Below are positions 23,323 through 33,632 of a stretch of 64,000 nt of DNA, one piece after another (position 1 is the first letter of the stretch; each line of letters begins with the position of its first letter). The translations under genes were made by a program, and so were the position numbers. The stretch is from Semisulcospira habei (Eukaryota > Mollusca > Gastropoda > Semisulcospiridae), in NCBI GenBank assembly GCA_036245525.1, contig BTPG01000001.1, positions 177,644,611-177,708,610 on the forward strand. Reading direction: 5' to 3'. The notes below the pieces were generated by a model that was not told where the DNA came from, ran no database searches, and worked only from the letters and a program-made list of their open reading frames with translations.

Positions 23323-23738
23323 TTGGGGCGAAACCAGTCATAGGTGGCAAAAACTTAAAATCTACTCAGCAGGTCCAATATCTGTTTGGGAATATTTTCT
23401 AGCATCCCCCCTCACGGGGGGAGGTCTGGATATTCTCCAGGATGGCGGGGCGCCTGGGGGTAGTCCCTACTGCTTTATGTAGTAGGTGTTCAGTGGAAGG
23501 CTCAAAATGATAGGTCTGTCATTGTTTCTCTCCCACTACCCTCTCTTTTCTGGAGCTAGTGAGCGATGCAGTCACAAAAAGGGCAGCTTATGTCCTGATG
23601 ACACAACGCAAGCTTACCAGCCTGGAATTCCATGGCATTAGCACAGCATTCTCGGAATTGAATGAAAAATTACACCCCTTGGAGCTATCTGATTGAGTGC
23701 ATTTTTGGGCTTTGGGTGACACCTTTGTTAAAAGTAAA

Positions 23739-23739
<1 letters not shown>

Positions 23740-23781
<42 letters not shown>
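23740..23781. repeat. (TA)n microsatellite
   Basis: A TA run of about 42 bases at the end of the foldback mosaic, followed by T-rich sequence. Confidence 0.97.
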
Positions 23782-23782
<1 letters not shown>

Positions 23783-24076
23783 TTTTTTTTTTAATTTATA
23801 TTTTTTTAATATCTGTTTCTGTAGTTTCATATTGAATCTTACAGTGCTTTTGATTTATTACACTGCTTTCATGAAAATGAGATATTTATGTATGAAAATG
23901 ATATATTAATGAGAGTGATGCATCATTCATTAAGTTGGGTAGTATTACCACTACATTGAGAGAAAGTTGACCCCTTCAGCGTTCATCTGTTTGTGTGCAA
24001 GAATGTCACTGCTGATAGTTTGTTTTTTTTTTTTTTTTTTAATTTCCTGCAGAAATTTGAAATGATAGTGTAATAG

Positions 24077-24215
24077 ACTGATTTGATCGAGTTCTTTACC
24101 AAAAAATAAAACGAGTGGATTGAATTTTTGCCATAGCAAACTCCCTGTAGGCTCATTTGCTACGGCAAAAATTCACTCCACTCATGTTTGCTAAACAGCT
24201 CGATCATATCAGTTA
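24077..24215. repeat. Hairpin element with about 65-bp arms
   Basis: The sequence from ACTGATTTGATCGAG on the left and its complement (CTCGATCATATCAGT) on the right frames an inner stem, TTGAATTTTTGCCATAGCAAA against TTTGCTACGGCAAAAATTCA. The loop is short, about 14 bases. This is probably a MITE. Confidence 0.75.
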
Positions 24216-24780
24216 AGATCTGTTTATTCTAGATTTCTCAGGGTTGACACATAAACATGCAGTGGAAAAACCACTACTAAAAAGGAGTGGATTTTAATGT
24301 TTAAGACGCTGCCCTAGCTTTGGATGTCCCAAATCTGGAATCAGCCTTTGTGGCATACAAATGTATAGTGTGTGCACTGTTTGTAATGTGTGTGTCTGTG
24401 ATAAATAGTAACAATAGCATTTTTTGCAAAACCTCAGTTGAAAATCATAATCTTGAATGGGTTTGACTGAATGACAATGGGCCCTTAAGAACCAAGCATG
24501 ATTTTTAGTGTCCATGCCAAAGTTACAAAAGGTCAAGAAATATCTAAGCAGTTGCCCTGTTACAAAGGTCTAATTTTCTCATGGGAAATGTTCTTCTGGG
24601 TATTTTCTTCCAGGTCTAATAAGATAGATATCCAAAATTGTGCCTGCTTTTTGGCTCCTGTGAGTTAGACAAAGGTGATACTATGTACTGAGCCATCAGT
24701 CATCCAACCGCCAACCACCATCTGTGGTTAATTTGAACTTTGGCATTCTCCAAAACCACCCAAGTGACTTAAGACTTGAG

Positions 24781-25016
24781 AATAACCCAACAAATAAGAA
24801 GCACACATAGAAAAGACAATTATAACAATCATTATTATATTTCGGGTAAAAACTCTATTTCAAAATAGACAAGTATGCAATTCAGTATTTATCTTGTCAG
24901 TACACTGACAACGTAAGTAGCAAATTGTATACTTATTTGTTTGTCTATTTTGAAATATTAATAAATTGTGTTGTAGTTGTCTTTTCTAAGCGTGCTTTTT
25001 TCTTCATTGGGTTATT
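24781..25016. mobile_element. MITE family M, complete, about 64-bp TIRs
   Basis: The left terminus (24781-24843) and right terminus (24953-25016) are inverted copies starting AATAACCCA and containing AGAAAAGACAA. It is 236 bp long with no ORF. Partial relatives lie at 10998-11135 and 13657-13712. Confidence 0.8.
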
Positions 25017-25379
25017 CTGCTTCTTACACGCTTGGCAGTCACCTTTTTTTGGTCTGGGCTTAGTGATGTTTTCTGGTGGCATCTTTCTATTTTCAAAGGT
25101 CACTAAATAGATTGAAAAAAGTATGATTTTGAAAATTGGGTTGTCTGCTTTTAAGTGTTTTGAAATACTTTTTCAGCTTTAACTGCAAGCTTGGTATCAT
25201 GGTGTTAGAAGACATTTTGTATTTATTAAAGTGGTCTGCTTCCTTGCAGTTAAAGTGGTCTGCTCTACAGCAAGATTTTAATGCCAGTTTTTGCAAAAAC
25301 AATGAGTTCTCAATGTTATGTCGCATCACCTGAGACTTCCTGCCTTTCCTTTCACAATCCATCTGAGTAGGCACTCATA

Positions 25380-25883
25380 ACGGTGGCTTCCTTTTGTGTG
25401 CAATGGGGGAACTTTCCTGTGAAAGAAGAAAAGAATTAATTTACAGCATTAAAATTTAAGAAGTTATGCTGGCTGGCTCACATACAATAGCAAAGTGAGT
25501 ATGTTATGGGCCAGTGGTCAGCCATCCATCGGCCGTCGTCTGTGGTACAACTTTAATGTTGGCATTTTCTCTGACACTATTCAAGCTACAATCTTCATAT
25601 TTGGCCCAAGGGTACTTTGTGTTAAGACGGTGGCTTCCTTTTGTGTGCAATGGGGGAACTTTCCTGTGAAGGAGAAGAAAAGCAGAAAAGAATGAATTTA
25701 CAGCATTAAAATTTAAGAAGTTATGCTGGCTGGCTCACATACAATAGCAAAGTGAGTATGTTACGGGCCAGTAGTCAGCCATCCATCGGCCGTCGTCTGT
25801 GGTACAAATTTAATGTTGGCATTTTCTCTGACACTATTCAAGCTACAATCTTCATATTTGGCCCAAGGGTACTTTGTGTTAAT
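25380..25883 (+). repeat. Tandem direct duplication, 247 and 257 bp
   Basis: Copy 1 (25380-25626) and copy 2 (25627-25883) are almost identical. The main difference is a short purine-rich expansion in copy 2. The unit includes the R1 5' end and its upstream flank. Confidence 0.93.
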
Positions 25884-26660
25884 ACCTATTTATTATATAT
25901 AATTTAAACATACCAATTTCAGTGACCTTGCTCTAAGGTCACATTCACAGGGGGTCCAGAAATAGGTAAAATTTTGTCATATTTTAACAAAAACCGTCTT
26001 ATCTCAAATACTATTTTGAACTTCAAACCCAAACTTGTCACAGAGATAACTGATGTAAGATCTTTCTATGCATACTAATTTGGCGGACCCCTCAAAAAGG
26101 TCAAGGTTGACAGGAGGTCCAGAAATAGGTAAAAATAGCGATATTTTCACAATTATTTTTCTCAAATACTATTTCAACTTAACTCTTTGCATGTCTGTAT
26201 CGGTCTTTGTCATGATGATTCCTGTAGGATCTTCGTGACAAAAACTGATACGTACACACAAAGGGTTAAACCTAAACTTGGTACAGAGATACCTGATGGT
26301 ACCTTTCTAGGCGTGCTAATTTGGATGACTCCATGGAAAGATCAAAGGTCACAAGATGTTGACAAATGTTTTAAAATGCTCAAATGTCAAGGTCACAGGA
26401 GGTCCAGAAATAGTTTGGTTTTATTTTTATTTTTAAATAGTGATATTTTCACAAAAATTGTTTTTTCTCAAATACTATTTCAACTTGATGGTAAGACCTT
26501 TCTATGCATGCTAATTTGGTTGACCCCTCAGAAAGGTCAAAGGTCACAAGAGGTTGACAAATGTGTTTAAAGTGACAGTTTTGGGACAAAATTTAGTTTC
26601 AGTATTAGTTTTGGATCGGTCATACATGTGAGCCAAAAGGGCTTTGCCATTCTTGCTCAA
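25380..26660 (+). repeat. R1 GGTCA-rich repeat, copy d, with duplicated 5' end
   Basis: It contains the family head (GGCTCACATACAATAGCAAAGTGAG) twice, then several units and the 3' end (GTGAGCCAAAAGGGCTTTGCC near 26630). A perfect AGGTCAAAGGTCA lies at 26534-26546. No ORF. Confidence 0.8.
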
Positions 26661-27629
26661 CATTATTTTAAGACAGACTAAGAACACTTATAAGGAAGAT
26701 ATTATTAACTGTTAACCCTTTTTGCCAGGGGAGCAGATCCTCTTAATTCAGGTGGGAGCTCTGTGAGTTCAAGGTTCATTTCAGGCAAATGTGTGAATTT
26801 AGCTAGGTTTTAGTTTTTCTCAGCTGCTTGGTAAATATAACTGTTACAAAGGTAGCTGGTAATATTACCTTTTGACATGATACCTTTCTAAACCACTTTC
26901 TACATAATTTAACTGACCATTTGTGAAAATCAAGGGTCAAGAAAGTCAGCTAATGTGTGAGAAATGCTTATACAGGCTAAGTAGACAGGCCTACAGTGTT
27001 TCACGCAGCAGATGGACTACAGCACCAGTAGGCTGCAATTTATGCGTGTATCTGACAAAATATAAGTCAGTGTTGTTCGTTTTAAGCATCTGCTTGGCAA
27101 ATAGATTGGCACACCTGCAGCAAGTTGCAGAAGTTAAAAAGCTGGCGTTAAATTGTCATAATTTGAAGAAATCAATGACCTTTTAGTGTGCAAAATTAGT
27201 GTGTCCGATTCATTGAAACAGATTCTGCTGCAAAACAGTGTCCACACTGCATTAAATGCACTTGTCATATTCTTGCAGGTTGTACAAGTGGAATTCTATG
27301 TTTAATTTACAGAATTGTAGTCTTTTTTAAGCTGAAAAGTTTTTTCTGATGTTGGGACTATGATGTGCAGGAATTATCACGGTTTCGCAGAGAGGGCCTT
27401 TGATGAGAAGAATGTGCAAAACTCGCTGCTACCAAAATTTGTCAGATCTTAACCTACATTGTTTTGTTACAATTATTCGCTATATTACTGTCTAATTTTT
27501 ACGTACTGTAAAATGTAGCTCATAAATTGGAATTCCATTAAAAGAGTGTGAGAAAGGTACATGCCAGAAAGTGAAGGATGTTAATGGATATAATTGTGGA
27601 TGTGTGAGAGAGAGAGAGAGATAATGGTA
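26661..27629. other. Gene-free stretch
   Basis: A divergent R1-like unit may be present at 26850-26970. Otherwise nothing is supported. A short GA run lies at 27607-27620. Confidence 0.4.
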
Positions 27630-28515
27630 ACAACACTTTATTTTTTTTTTTTTAAATGATTAGGTGCAGAGTCCTTTTTTGTCTACCGTATTGAAAATAC
27701 GGTAGACTTTGAAATGGGGCTGGGTCGGAGCGCATTCAGGAGCATGCACATGACTTTTTGGGCGTGTGGGGAAGAAATTCTGGCAAAGAAGTAACAAGAT
27801 AAAAATGACATCATGTCTAGCTACGTATACCTTGATAGAGAACGTATTTTTGGCGCCAATGCCGTATGTGTGTGTGTGTGTATGTGACAGCGACTAGAGC
27901 CTGCGCTTGAGGACAGACAAGCTGGAAATTGCATTATATTGTCCTTAAAAGAATAATCTTGAGGTAGTGTTTTTTTTTAAATAATTCTTTTTTTATTAAG
28001 ATGCTCATTGGCGAGAAAATGTCCGTTTCACAAAACCAGTTGATCCACACTGGAGTCCGTAATTTGTCTCATATTAATGAGAAGATAGGGTTTTTTTAGT
28101 AAAAGAAAAATTAAAGTTATGTTAACTGTTCTACAAATGACTCTGAAAAGTGGTGCAGAAAACTGTCTGATTTTCACACCTAGGGCATACAGGTCACAAT
28201 TGACCTAATTGTACCTGACAGCCTGTAGGCCTGTAGGCTTATGTGAATACCGTATATGAAAAATGATGTGAGTATTAATCAGAGCATGGAATTTTCCTCT
28301 TTTTGGCGGATTTCCGCTTAAATGAAGCTGCCATTCCGCCGAAAATAAAAAATTCCGCCGAAAACAACATCGTGAAGTCACTATTCCAATACCGTGTTTC
28401 GCGATCTTTATGTGGCGGATATCCCCAAATCTCGTATTTGAAATTGAGCGAGGCGTTAGCTTTAGCTCGCACAGGTCACTTCCGCCTTCAGTGGTAGTCG
28501 TAGTCTGGTCAAAAT

Positions 28516-28799
28516 ATGGCGAAGAGAAAATACTTAAACGCGGAGACAGAATAGACGATTCTGGAGCCAAGAATATTTGGAGATGGACTTGGCTCGAGAA
28601 AAGCGTAAACGACGAGCTCCGCGCTCAGTGTATTGTTCGCAAGTTAGTGGCCTGTGGGCAGGCGTATTGCCGCGAACTGCGCAGAGTTGATATTACTGAA
28701 CTACGCGGCCGCCTAGCTCTTGATGCTCACGTGTCTACAGCGAAACACAAGAAAGCTAAAAGCAGTCCCACTGGAAATATTACTCTTGATGGTGAATAA
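28516..28799 (+). pseudogene. BED-type zinc-finger N-terminus, broken
   Basis: An ATG at 28516 starts MAKRKYLNAETE and hits a stop. After a frameshift the sequence continues as an open frame with WTWLEKSVNDE, QCIVRK and HVSTAKHKKAK. The layout matches a BED finger (aromatic-Leu start, C-x2-C, H-x4/5-H), except that the second cysteine is Arg (CGC for TGC). GATG|GTGAAT near 28790 could be an old splice donor. This looks like the first exon of a dead transposase gene. Confidence 0.45.
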
Positions 28800-28958
28800 A
28801 TTTATTACAATGTATTTTTTCCAGTAAAGTTTGATGAAAGTATGTTGAAAAATCTATACATAACCTTTCTCCAGTTCAGTGACCATGGTACATAGTATTA
28901 AATAAGAGAGAAAAGGAATCGATGCTTACAGCCGATTAATCAGAGATTATTAAAGAAA

Positions 28959-28959
<1 letters not shown>

Positions 28960-29036
<77 letters not shown>
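28960..29036. repeat. (AT)n microsatellite
   Basis: An AT run of about 77 bases inside the inner TIR element. Confidence 0.97.
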
Positions 29037-29040
<4 letters not shown>

Positions 29041-29375
29041 TATAATTAAACTCAAATTTAAAAAAAAATGGAAAATGGAAAGACATTCACTATTCAGATG
29101 TATTTTGAATAAGCATTTGGATATATTCTGTTGAATACTTTAAGTTTTAGTATAACTTTTAAACCTTTGACACACAAAAAATAAAAAGTGCACCCCAAAA
29201 AATAAGAAAAAACGCAAGATTTTTAGGTGGTTAAATTGCTCAGTTTCTCTCTAAAATGCACCAGATTGCACAAATTTTAATGTAAATTTTGAAAATTTTT
29301 CCGGGGGGGTGGGGGGGGGGGGGCATGCCCCTGGACCCCCCTAGTGAAAAGGGGTTTTCCTCTTCTTTTAGTACG

Positions 29376-29743
29376 CCCCACCCGGGTCTGCCCTGGGGGA
29401 CTTGGGTGGGGTTAGGTACGTTTTAGTTCCCAGGGTCACCCTGGTCAGCCCCACAGGGTGGGTTTTCCCTACTACTCTGGGGCATGTTTTTCTGTCTACC
29501 CTTGGTCCATTCACCTGTATTTGCCTTTTTTAAACTCTCCCTACTGTCTGCACTGCCTGTAGCTCTTGATATTGGATGTGTGTTGCCAAATGGTCTTAGC
29601 TTTATTTAGGCCCCATGTTGTAGGTTTATTTGGCGACATGCATTCAATATTCTGTTTAGTTTTTTTCACAAGCAGTGCAGGCACGTCCTGAGAAAGTCTT
29701 GTTGCTGTCGGGACGTTAAGCAATGTACAATCAATCAATCAAT
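29376..29743 (+). repeat. SINE-like family S, copy 3, with 11-bp TSD
   Basis: Flanked by CTTTTAGTACG on both sides (29365-29375, 29744-29754). Full head and (AATC)n tail. It lies inside the inner TIR element, close to its right end. Confidence 0.93.
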
Positions 29744-31686
29744 CTTTTAGTACGAGTAATTCCATGCTCTGATTAATGAGAAGATTATTTTTTCTTAAAA
29801 AAGTTTGAATTGTTTTAAGATTAATCCCAAATATTTCGTGAAATTAATCCCAAAAACGTGAAAATATTTAATTATCACTCAAAAAGTTCTAGAGTTAACA
29901 AACTCATTCAATATCTCCCTTTTATCTACATATATGCAAAATATCTAGTAAAAATAGACAAATTACGGACTCCAGTGTGGATCAACTGATTTTGTGAAAC
30001 GGACATTTTCTCGCCAATGAGCATCTTAATAAAAAAAAGAATTATTAAAAAAAAAACACTACCTCAAGATTATTCTTTTAAGGACAATATAATGCAATTT
30101 CAAGCTTGTCTGTCCTCAAGCGCAGGCTCTAGTTGCTGTCACATACACACACACACATACGGCATTGGCGCCAAAAATACGTTCTCTATCAAGGTATACG
30201 TAGCTAGACATGTCATTTTTATCTTGTTACTTCTTTGCCAGAATTTCTTCCCCACACGCCCAAAAAGTCATGTGCATGCTCCTGAATGCGCTCCGACCCA
30301 GCCCCATTTCAAAGTCTACCGTATTTTCAATACGGTAGACAAAAAAGGACTCTGCACCTAATCATTTTTTTTTAAAAAATAAAGTGTTGTCTCAAGAAGC
30401 TGTTGGACCTTCCTCACATCTTCACATGATGGGATCAGCTTGGGTTTGTTCATGGTCATTTTCCCGACCGACTGGGCTGCTGTAGCGGACACACAATCAT
30501 ACCAGTCCCCGTTGAAGACAGAGTCAATCCGCTGCACCTCAGAGAGCTCCTGTCGCCACCTGTCGTCTGAACCCTGCCCAAGCTGTTTGGATGCCTGTGA
30601 CTGTTTGATCTGTGAACACTTTTTCAAAGCATGGCCTATGCGCATTGCGAGATTGCCTTTTTTGAACTGATGTGTGTCCTCATCAAAATCTGCTAGCTCT
30701 TTTACAGCCAGGACAACATGATCAAAGCTAGCTGAATTGATCACAGCATTTAAACTTGCGATTTTCATTTCTGACCTCACTCTGATAATCTTTAATAGTC
30801 TCCCTAACTCCCCCATCCTGGAGCTGATTTGTCCAGTCGTGTGTTCTTCAATGTCCCTGTGGTCAAATAATCTCTTTCCATACTCAAGAAGCAAGGGGTC
30901 AGTTCTGATGAGACGGCTTATCTCATCATCTCTCTGCCTGGCCAAGACCTTGATAGAAGGAAAATTCAACGTCTAAGGGTATTGGAAGCATTAGGCGACC
31001 ACGGCGCGCCGCCTCCCCTCTGAGTGATCTGAAACCCTCCTGGTTTCTGACAGCAACGTTTTGAGTGTACAGAGATCAGCTTTTTTTTTATAGAGCCCTT
31101 TGCAATGGCTACAGGCGAGAAGGTCGTCTATCTTACTAGTTTTGGTGCGATACTTAGGAATCAAACATTCGGATTTGTTTTCAAGAACAGCAACGTTACG
31201 CATGTAATCACCCTCATCTTGTAGTCTGATCCATGTCTCTGCTTTGTCCCTGTTTTCATCAACAAAATTTTAGCAACGTCTGCCTCATCTGCATGGACAT
31301 CTTGTAAGTGCGTGCTCATTTTCAAGACAAGCTTGCCACACAATTTGCATGCATGTTTCTTGTCCCATTTGTACTTTCCTTTCCCTCTCTGCGACACGTG
31401 CACACCTGTTTCTTCTGTAAGTGCTCTTTCCCCACCCCCAGCATCATGTTCCTTCTGCCTATCCACATTCTCATTGCCACCCCACTAACGCACACTGCAC
31501 TTTGCTGGTACTAGTGTCACCGACACCTGGCCACCCCGAACCTGCCACTTTGATGAAATCTAACATAGTCGATACAATACTGTCTATGTCAGAGATCCCA
31601 GCAATTGATGCCGACACACCGTCTGAATCCGGTGAGCTCGAGCCAGGAACAAACTCCTCATCATCACTGCCCTCGTATTGCAATGC

Positions 31687-32075
31687 AGCCCACCCAGGTC
31701 TGCCCTGGGGGACTTGGGTGGGGTTAGGTATTTTTTAGTTCCCAGGTTCACCCTGGTCAGCCCCACAGGGTGGGTTTTTCTCTCTATTCTGGGGCATGTG
31801 TTTCTGTCTACCCTTTGTCCATTCACCTGTATTTGCCTTTTTAAAACTCTCCCTACTGTCTGCACTGCCTGTAGCTCTTGATATTGGATGTGTGTTGCTA
31901 AATGGTCTTGGCTTTATTTAGGCCCCATGTGTTAGGTTTATTTAACGTATTTGGCCGGCTGGCGACATACATTCAATGTTCTGTTTAGTTTTTTTTTCAC
32001 AAGCAGTGCAGGCACGTCCTGAGAAAGCCTTGTTGCTGTCAGGACATTAAGCAATGTACAATCAATCAATCAATC
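31687..32075 (+). repeat. SINE-like family S, copy 4, with 12-bp TSD
   Basis: Flanked by GTATTGCAATGC (31675-31686, 32076-32087). It is inserted into the last exon of the zinc-finger relic, opposite to its transcription. Removing it and one duplication restores continuity of the exon. Confidence 0.95.
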
Positions 32076-32239
32076 GTATTGCAATGCGCTTGCACTACTC
32101 TCAGTCTCAGGTCCATCCCAGGCTCCATTTGCCAACTGGAGAAAGAAAGAAAGAAAGATTGAAACCAAAGCTGCATTAGGACAGAAACAGCCCAATTTTC
32201 GTTTAAGGGGCCTTGCACAAGCATAAAAAGAGTAATCCC

Positions 32240-32750
32240 GTGTATGACCGATTTACATATGTGTGACCTTGGTGACGAGGGCTGGCTTCTGCAGCAGCAA
32301 AATCCACGTTTTCTGAAAATGCAAGCAGTTTTCACACATTTGTCAACCCTGCGTGACCCTTTGAGAGAGGTCACTCAAATTGGCATGTTTAAAAAGGTCT
32401 TGCCACAAAGTATCCTTGGGCCAAGCTTGAAGAATGTGGCTTGAATAGTCTCCGAGAAAATGCCACCGTTAACTCATTCTACCCCAGACACACCACAGCA
32501 GGATAAGGATCGACCATGATAGTTCAAAGGTGATGCCAGAATAGCTTGGCGCCTACAGGCGCCAAGCTATTCTGGCATCACCCTTGAACTATCATGGTCG
32601 ATCTGTGTCCTGCGCTGCAATGCGGTCTTGAGAGGACAGGGGCAAAATTTAAGGATTTTGGTGTTGGGGTAGAATGAGTTAAAGTTTACCATGGACGACG
32701 GACGGACGACCAGTGGTCCAGAACATAAACTCACTTTTGCTTCGCACGCC
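32240..32750 (-). repeat. R1 GGTCA-rich repeat, copy e (short)
   Basis: The reverse complement shows the family head (AAGCAAAAGTGAGTT near 32740) and the GGTCAC unit end. It lies in the intron of the zinc-finger relic and is split by a TTAA-flanked MITE. Confidence 0.7.
32473..32678. mobile_element. MITE with TTAA target duplication and central palindrome
   Basis: TTAA flanks both sides (32469-32472, 32679-32682), and the termini CTCATTCTACCCCA are inverted copies. The target site in other R1 copies is a single TTAA-containing sequence. The interior holds a 96-bp near-perfect palindrome (32508-32603) centred on GGCGCCTACAGGCGCC. TTAA duplication is characteristic of piggyBac- and Kolobok-type elements; which one is unclear. 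Confidence 0.75.
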
Positions 32751-33081
32751 AGCCAATAAAATGAAGATGATCATAGAATCACTTTACTTACCAGTTTGTA
32801 ATTGGGAGCATTCCGCTGCCGTCCATGCACCCTCCTACCAGATGCACCCTCTGTGGCAGAGGCTGGGGGGCTATGATGCTGCAGCTGACTAATTTTGCCA
32901 TGTTGGTCATGTGCCAGGAAGGGGGCGTGCTTGTCCACTTCCATAGATCCCGATGGGTTTGGACATCCTGCTGCTATCCGGCGCTGGGTGTGTGCAGAAA
33001 GTCCTGAGCCGGTGTGACCAAAACGGTGTTGCTGCAAACATGTCCAATACAACCATGTAAACCAATTGACATTTTGAATCA

Positions 33082-33402
33082 GATTGATTGTACATTGCTT
33101 AACGTCCCGACAGAAACAAGGCTTTCTCAGGATGTGCCTGCACTGCTTGTGAAAAAAACACCTAAACAGAACATTGAATGTATGTCGCCAGCCGGTCAAA
33201 TACGTTAAATAAACCAAACACATGGGGCCTAAATAAAGCTAAGACCATTTAGCAACACACATCCAATATCAAGAGCTACAGGCAGTGCAGACAGTAGGGA
33301 GAGTTTTAAAAAGGCAAATACAGGTGAATGAAACACATGCCCCAGAATAGAGAGAAAACCCCACCCTGTGGGGCTGACCAAGGTGACCCTGGGAACTAAA
33401 AA
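33082..33402 (-). repeat. SINE-like family S, copy 5 (5' truncated)
   Basis: Reverse orientation, from TTTTTAGTTCCCAGGGTCACC at about 33402 down to the (AATC)-type tail at 33082. The first about 50 bases of the family are missing. It lies upstream of exon A of the zinc-finger relic. Confidence 0.88.
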
Positions 33403-33519
33403 CTGGTAATACAGTAAAAAGCGACACTTCAGTTGCACAATCTGAAAGACCTGTTTGTGGACGTTTGTTCTTCGAATCGCGAGGCAGTTTTGCGAACGAG
33501 GATTGAAATCTGGCGCCAT
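33403..33519 (-). other. Possible 5' exon of the zinc-finger relic
   Basis: An ATGGCGCC start at 33519 opens a frame of about 39 codons (MAPDFNPRSQNCLAIRRTN) before reaching the SINE-like copy. The GC-rich start context and position upstream of exon A suggest a first exon. A weak donor CAG|GTCTTT is the only splice signal seen. Confidence 0.3.
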
Positions 33520-33632
33520 TTTTTTAAAAAGTCAACTCATACTGTGCATGCATGTGTCAAGTTACTTTTCAATCACTGACAATCACATGTCAGAAAAAAA
33601 GAAACAAAATCGCATGGCAGATTGACCTTGTA

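Larger units (their letters stand above)
21443..23740. repeat. Mosaic of foldback repeat units
   Basis: Several shared segments recur in both orientations. One pairs GTCATCAGGACATCAGCTGCC with TGACTGCATCGC (+ at 21453; minus near 22300, 22960 and 23580). Another is the TTGTTAAAAGTAAAGAATAAT block (21530, 21950 inverted, 22436, 23110, 23727). The others are TACGCCGTATGCCT (21706, 23272) and a TTCTCCAG...GGGCGCCT block (about 21845, 22137, 23432). These look like two or more copies of one non-autonomous element rearranged and nested. No protein is encoded. Confidence 0.65.
28271..29778 (+). mobile_element. Inner TIR element (hAT-like ends) within the foldback
   Basis: The ends are a 20-bp inverted pair, ATTAATCAGAGCATGGAATT, at about 28276-28295 and 29757-29776. 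Without the outer ATTAAT the end begins CAG, as hAT termini commonly do. It holds a broken BED-finger ORF, an (AT)n run and SINE-like copy 3. Whether it inserted into the foldback or is part of it is unresolved. Confidence 0.55.
27630..30390. mobile_element. Foldback transposon with about 430-bp inverted arms
   Basis: Left arm 27630-28067 and right arm 29957-30390 are reverse complements with few differences, including identical (GTGT)n/(ACAC)n blocks. Both termini read ACAACACTTTATTTTTT inward. Each arm also contains a perfect 12-bp stem, GTCTACCGTATT/AATACGGTAGAC. The centre (about 1.9 kb) holds a second element with its own inverted ends, an (AT)n run and a SINE-like copy. The right terminus has cut the 3' end of the zinc-finger gene relic on the minus strand and supplies its present last 11 codons and stop. 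No target duplication is obvious. Confidence 0.8.
30358..33031 (-). pseudogene. Zinc-finger gene relic of an uncharacterised metazoan family, spliced
   Basis: Exon A spans 33031-32792 (acceptor TTTGCAG, donor CTG|GTAAGT); the final exon starts at 32135 (acceptor TTTCTCCAG). Both join in phase 0. The final exon carries an acidic Ser/Asp region, a finger (CKLCGKLVLKMSTHLQDVH), then GDYMRNVAVLE, a second Cys pair (CSHCKGLYKKKAD), and a long helical domain (DPLLLEYGKRLF, SSRMGELGRLL, NLAMRIGHALKKC). I know this arrangement from many uncharacterised mollusc, cnidarian and fish proteins; a link to tyrosine-recombinase-type proteins is possible but unproven. Lesions: frameshifts near 31470 and 31260, stops near 30990, a SINE-like insertion (31687-32075), and replacement of the C-terminus by the foldback element. 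Confidence 0.6.

Noticed and set aside
27107..27630. Missing C-terminus of the zinc-finger relic on the far side of the foldback
   Set aside because: The reverse complement there shows no matching helical sequence or open frame.
30490..30970. Plus-strand ORFs opposite the zinc-finger relic
   Set aside because: They are shadows of the coding frame on the minus strand.
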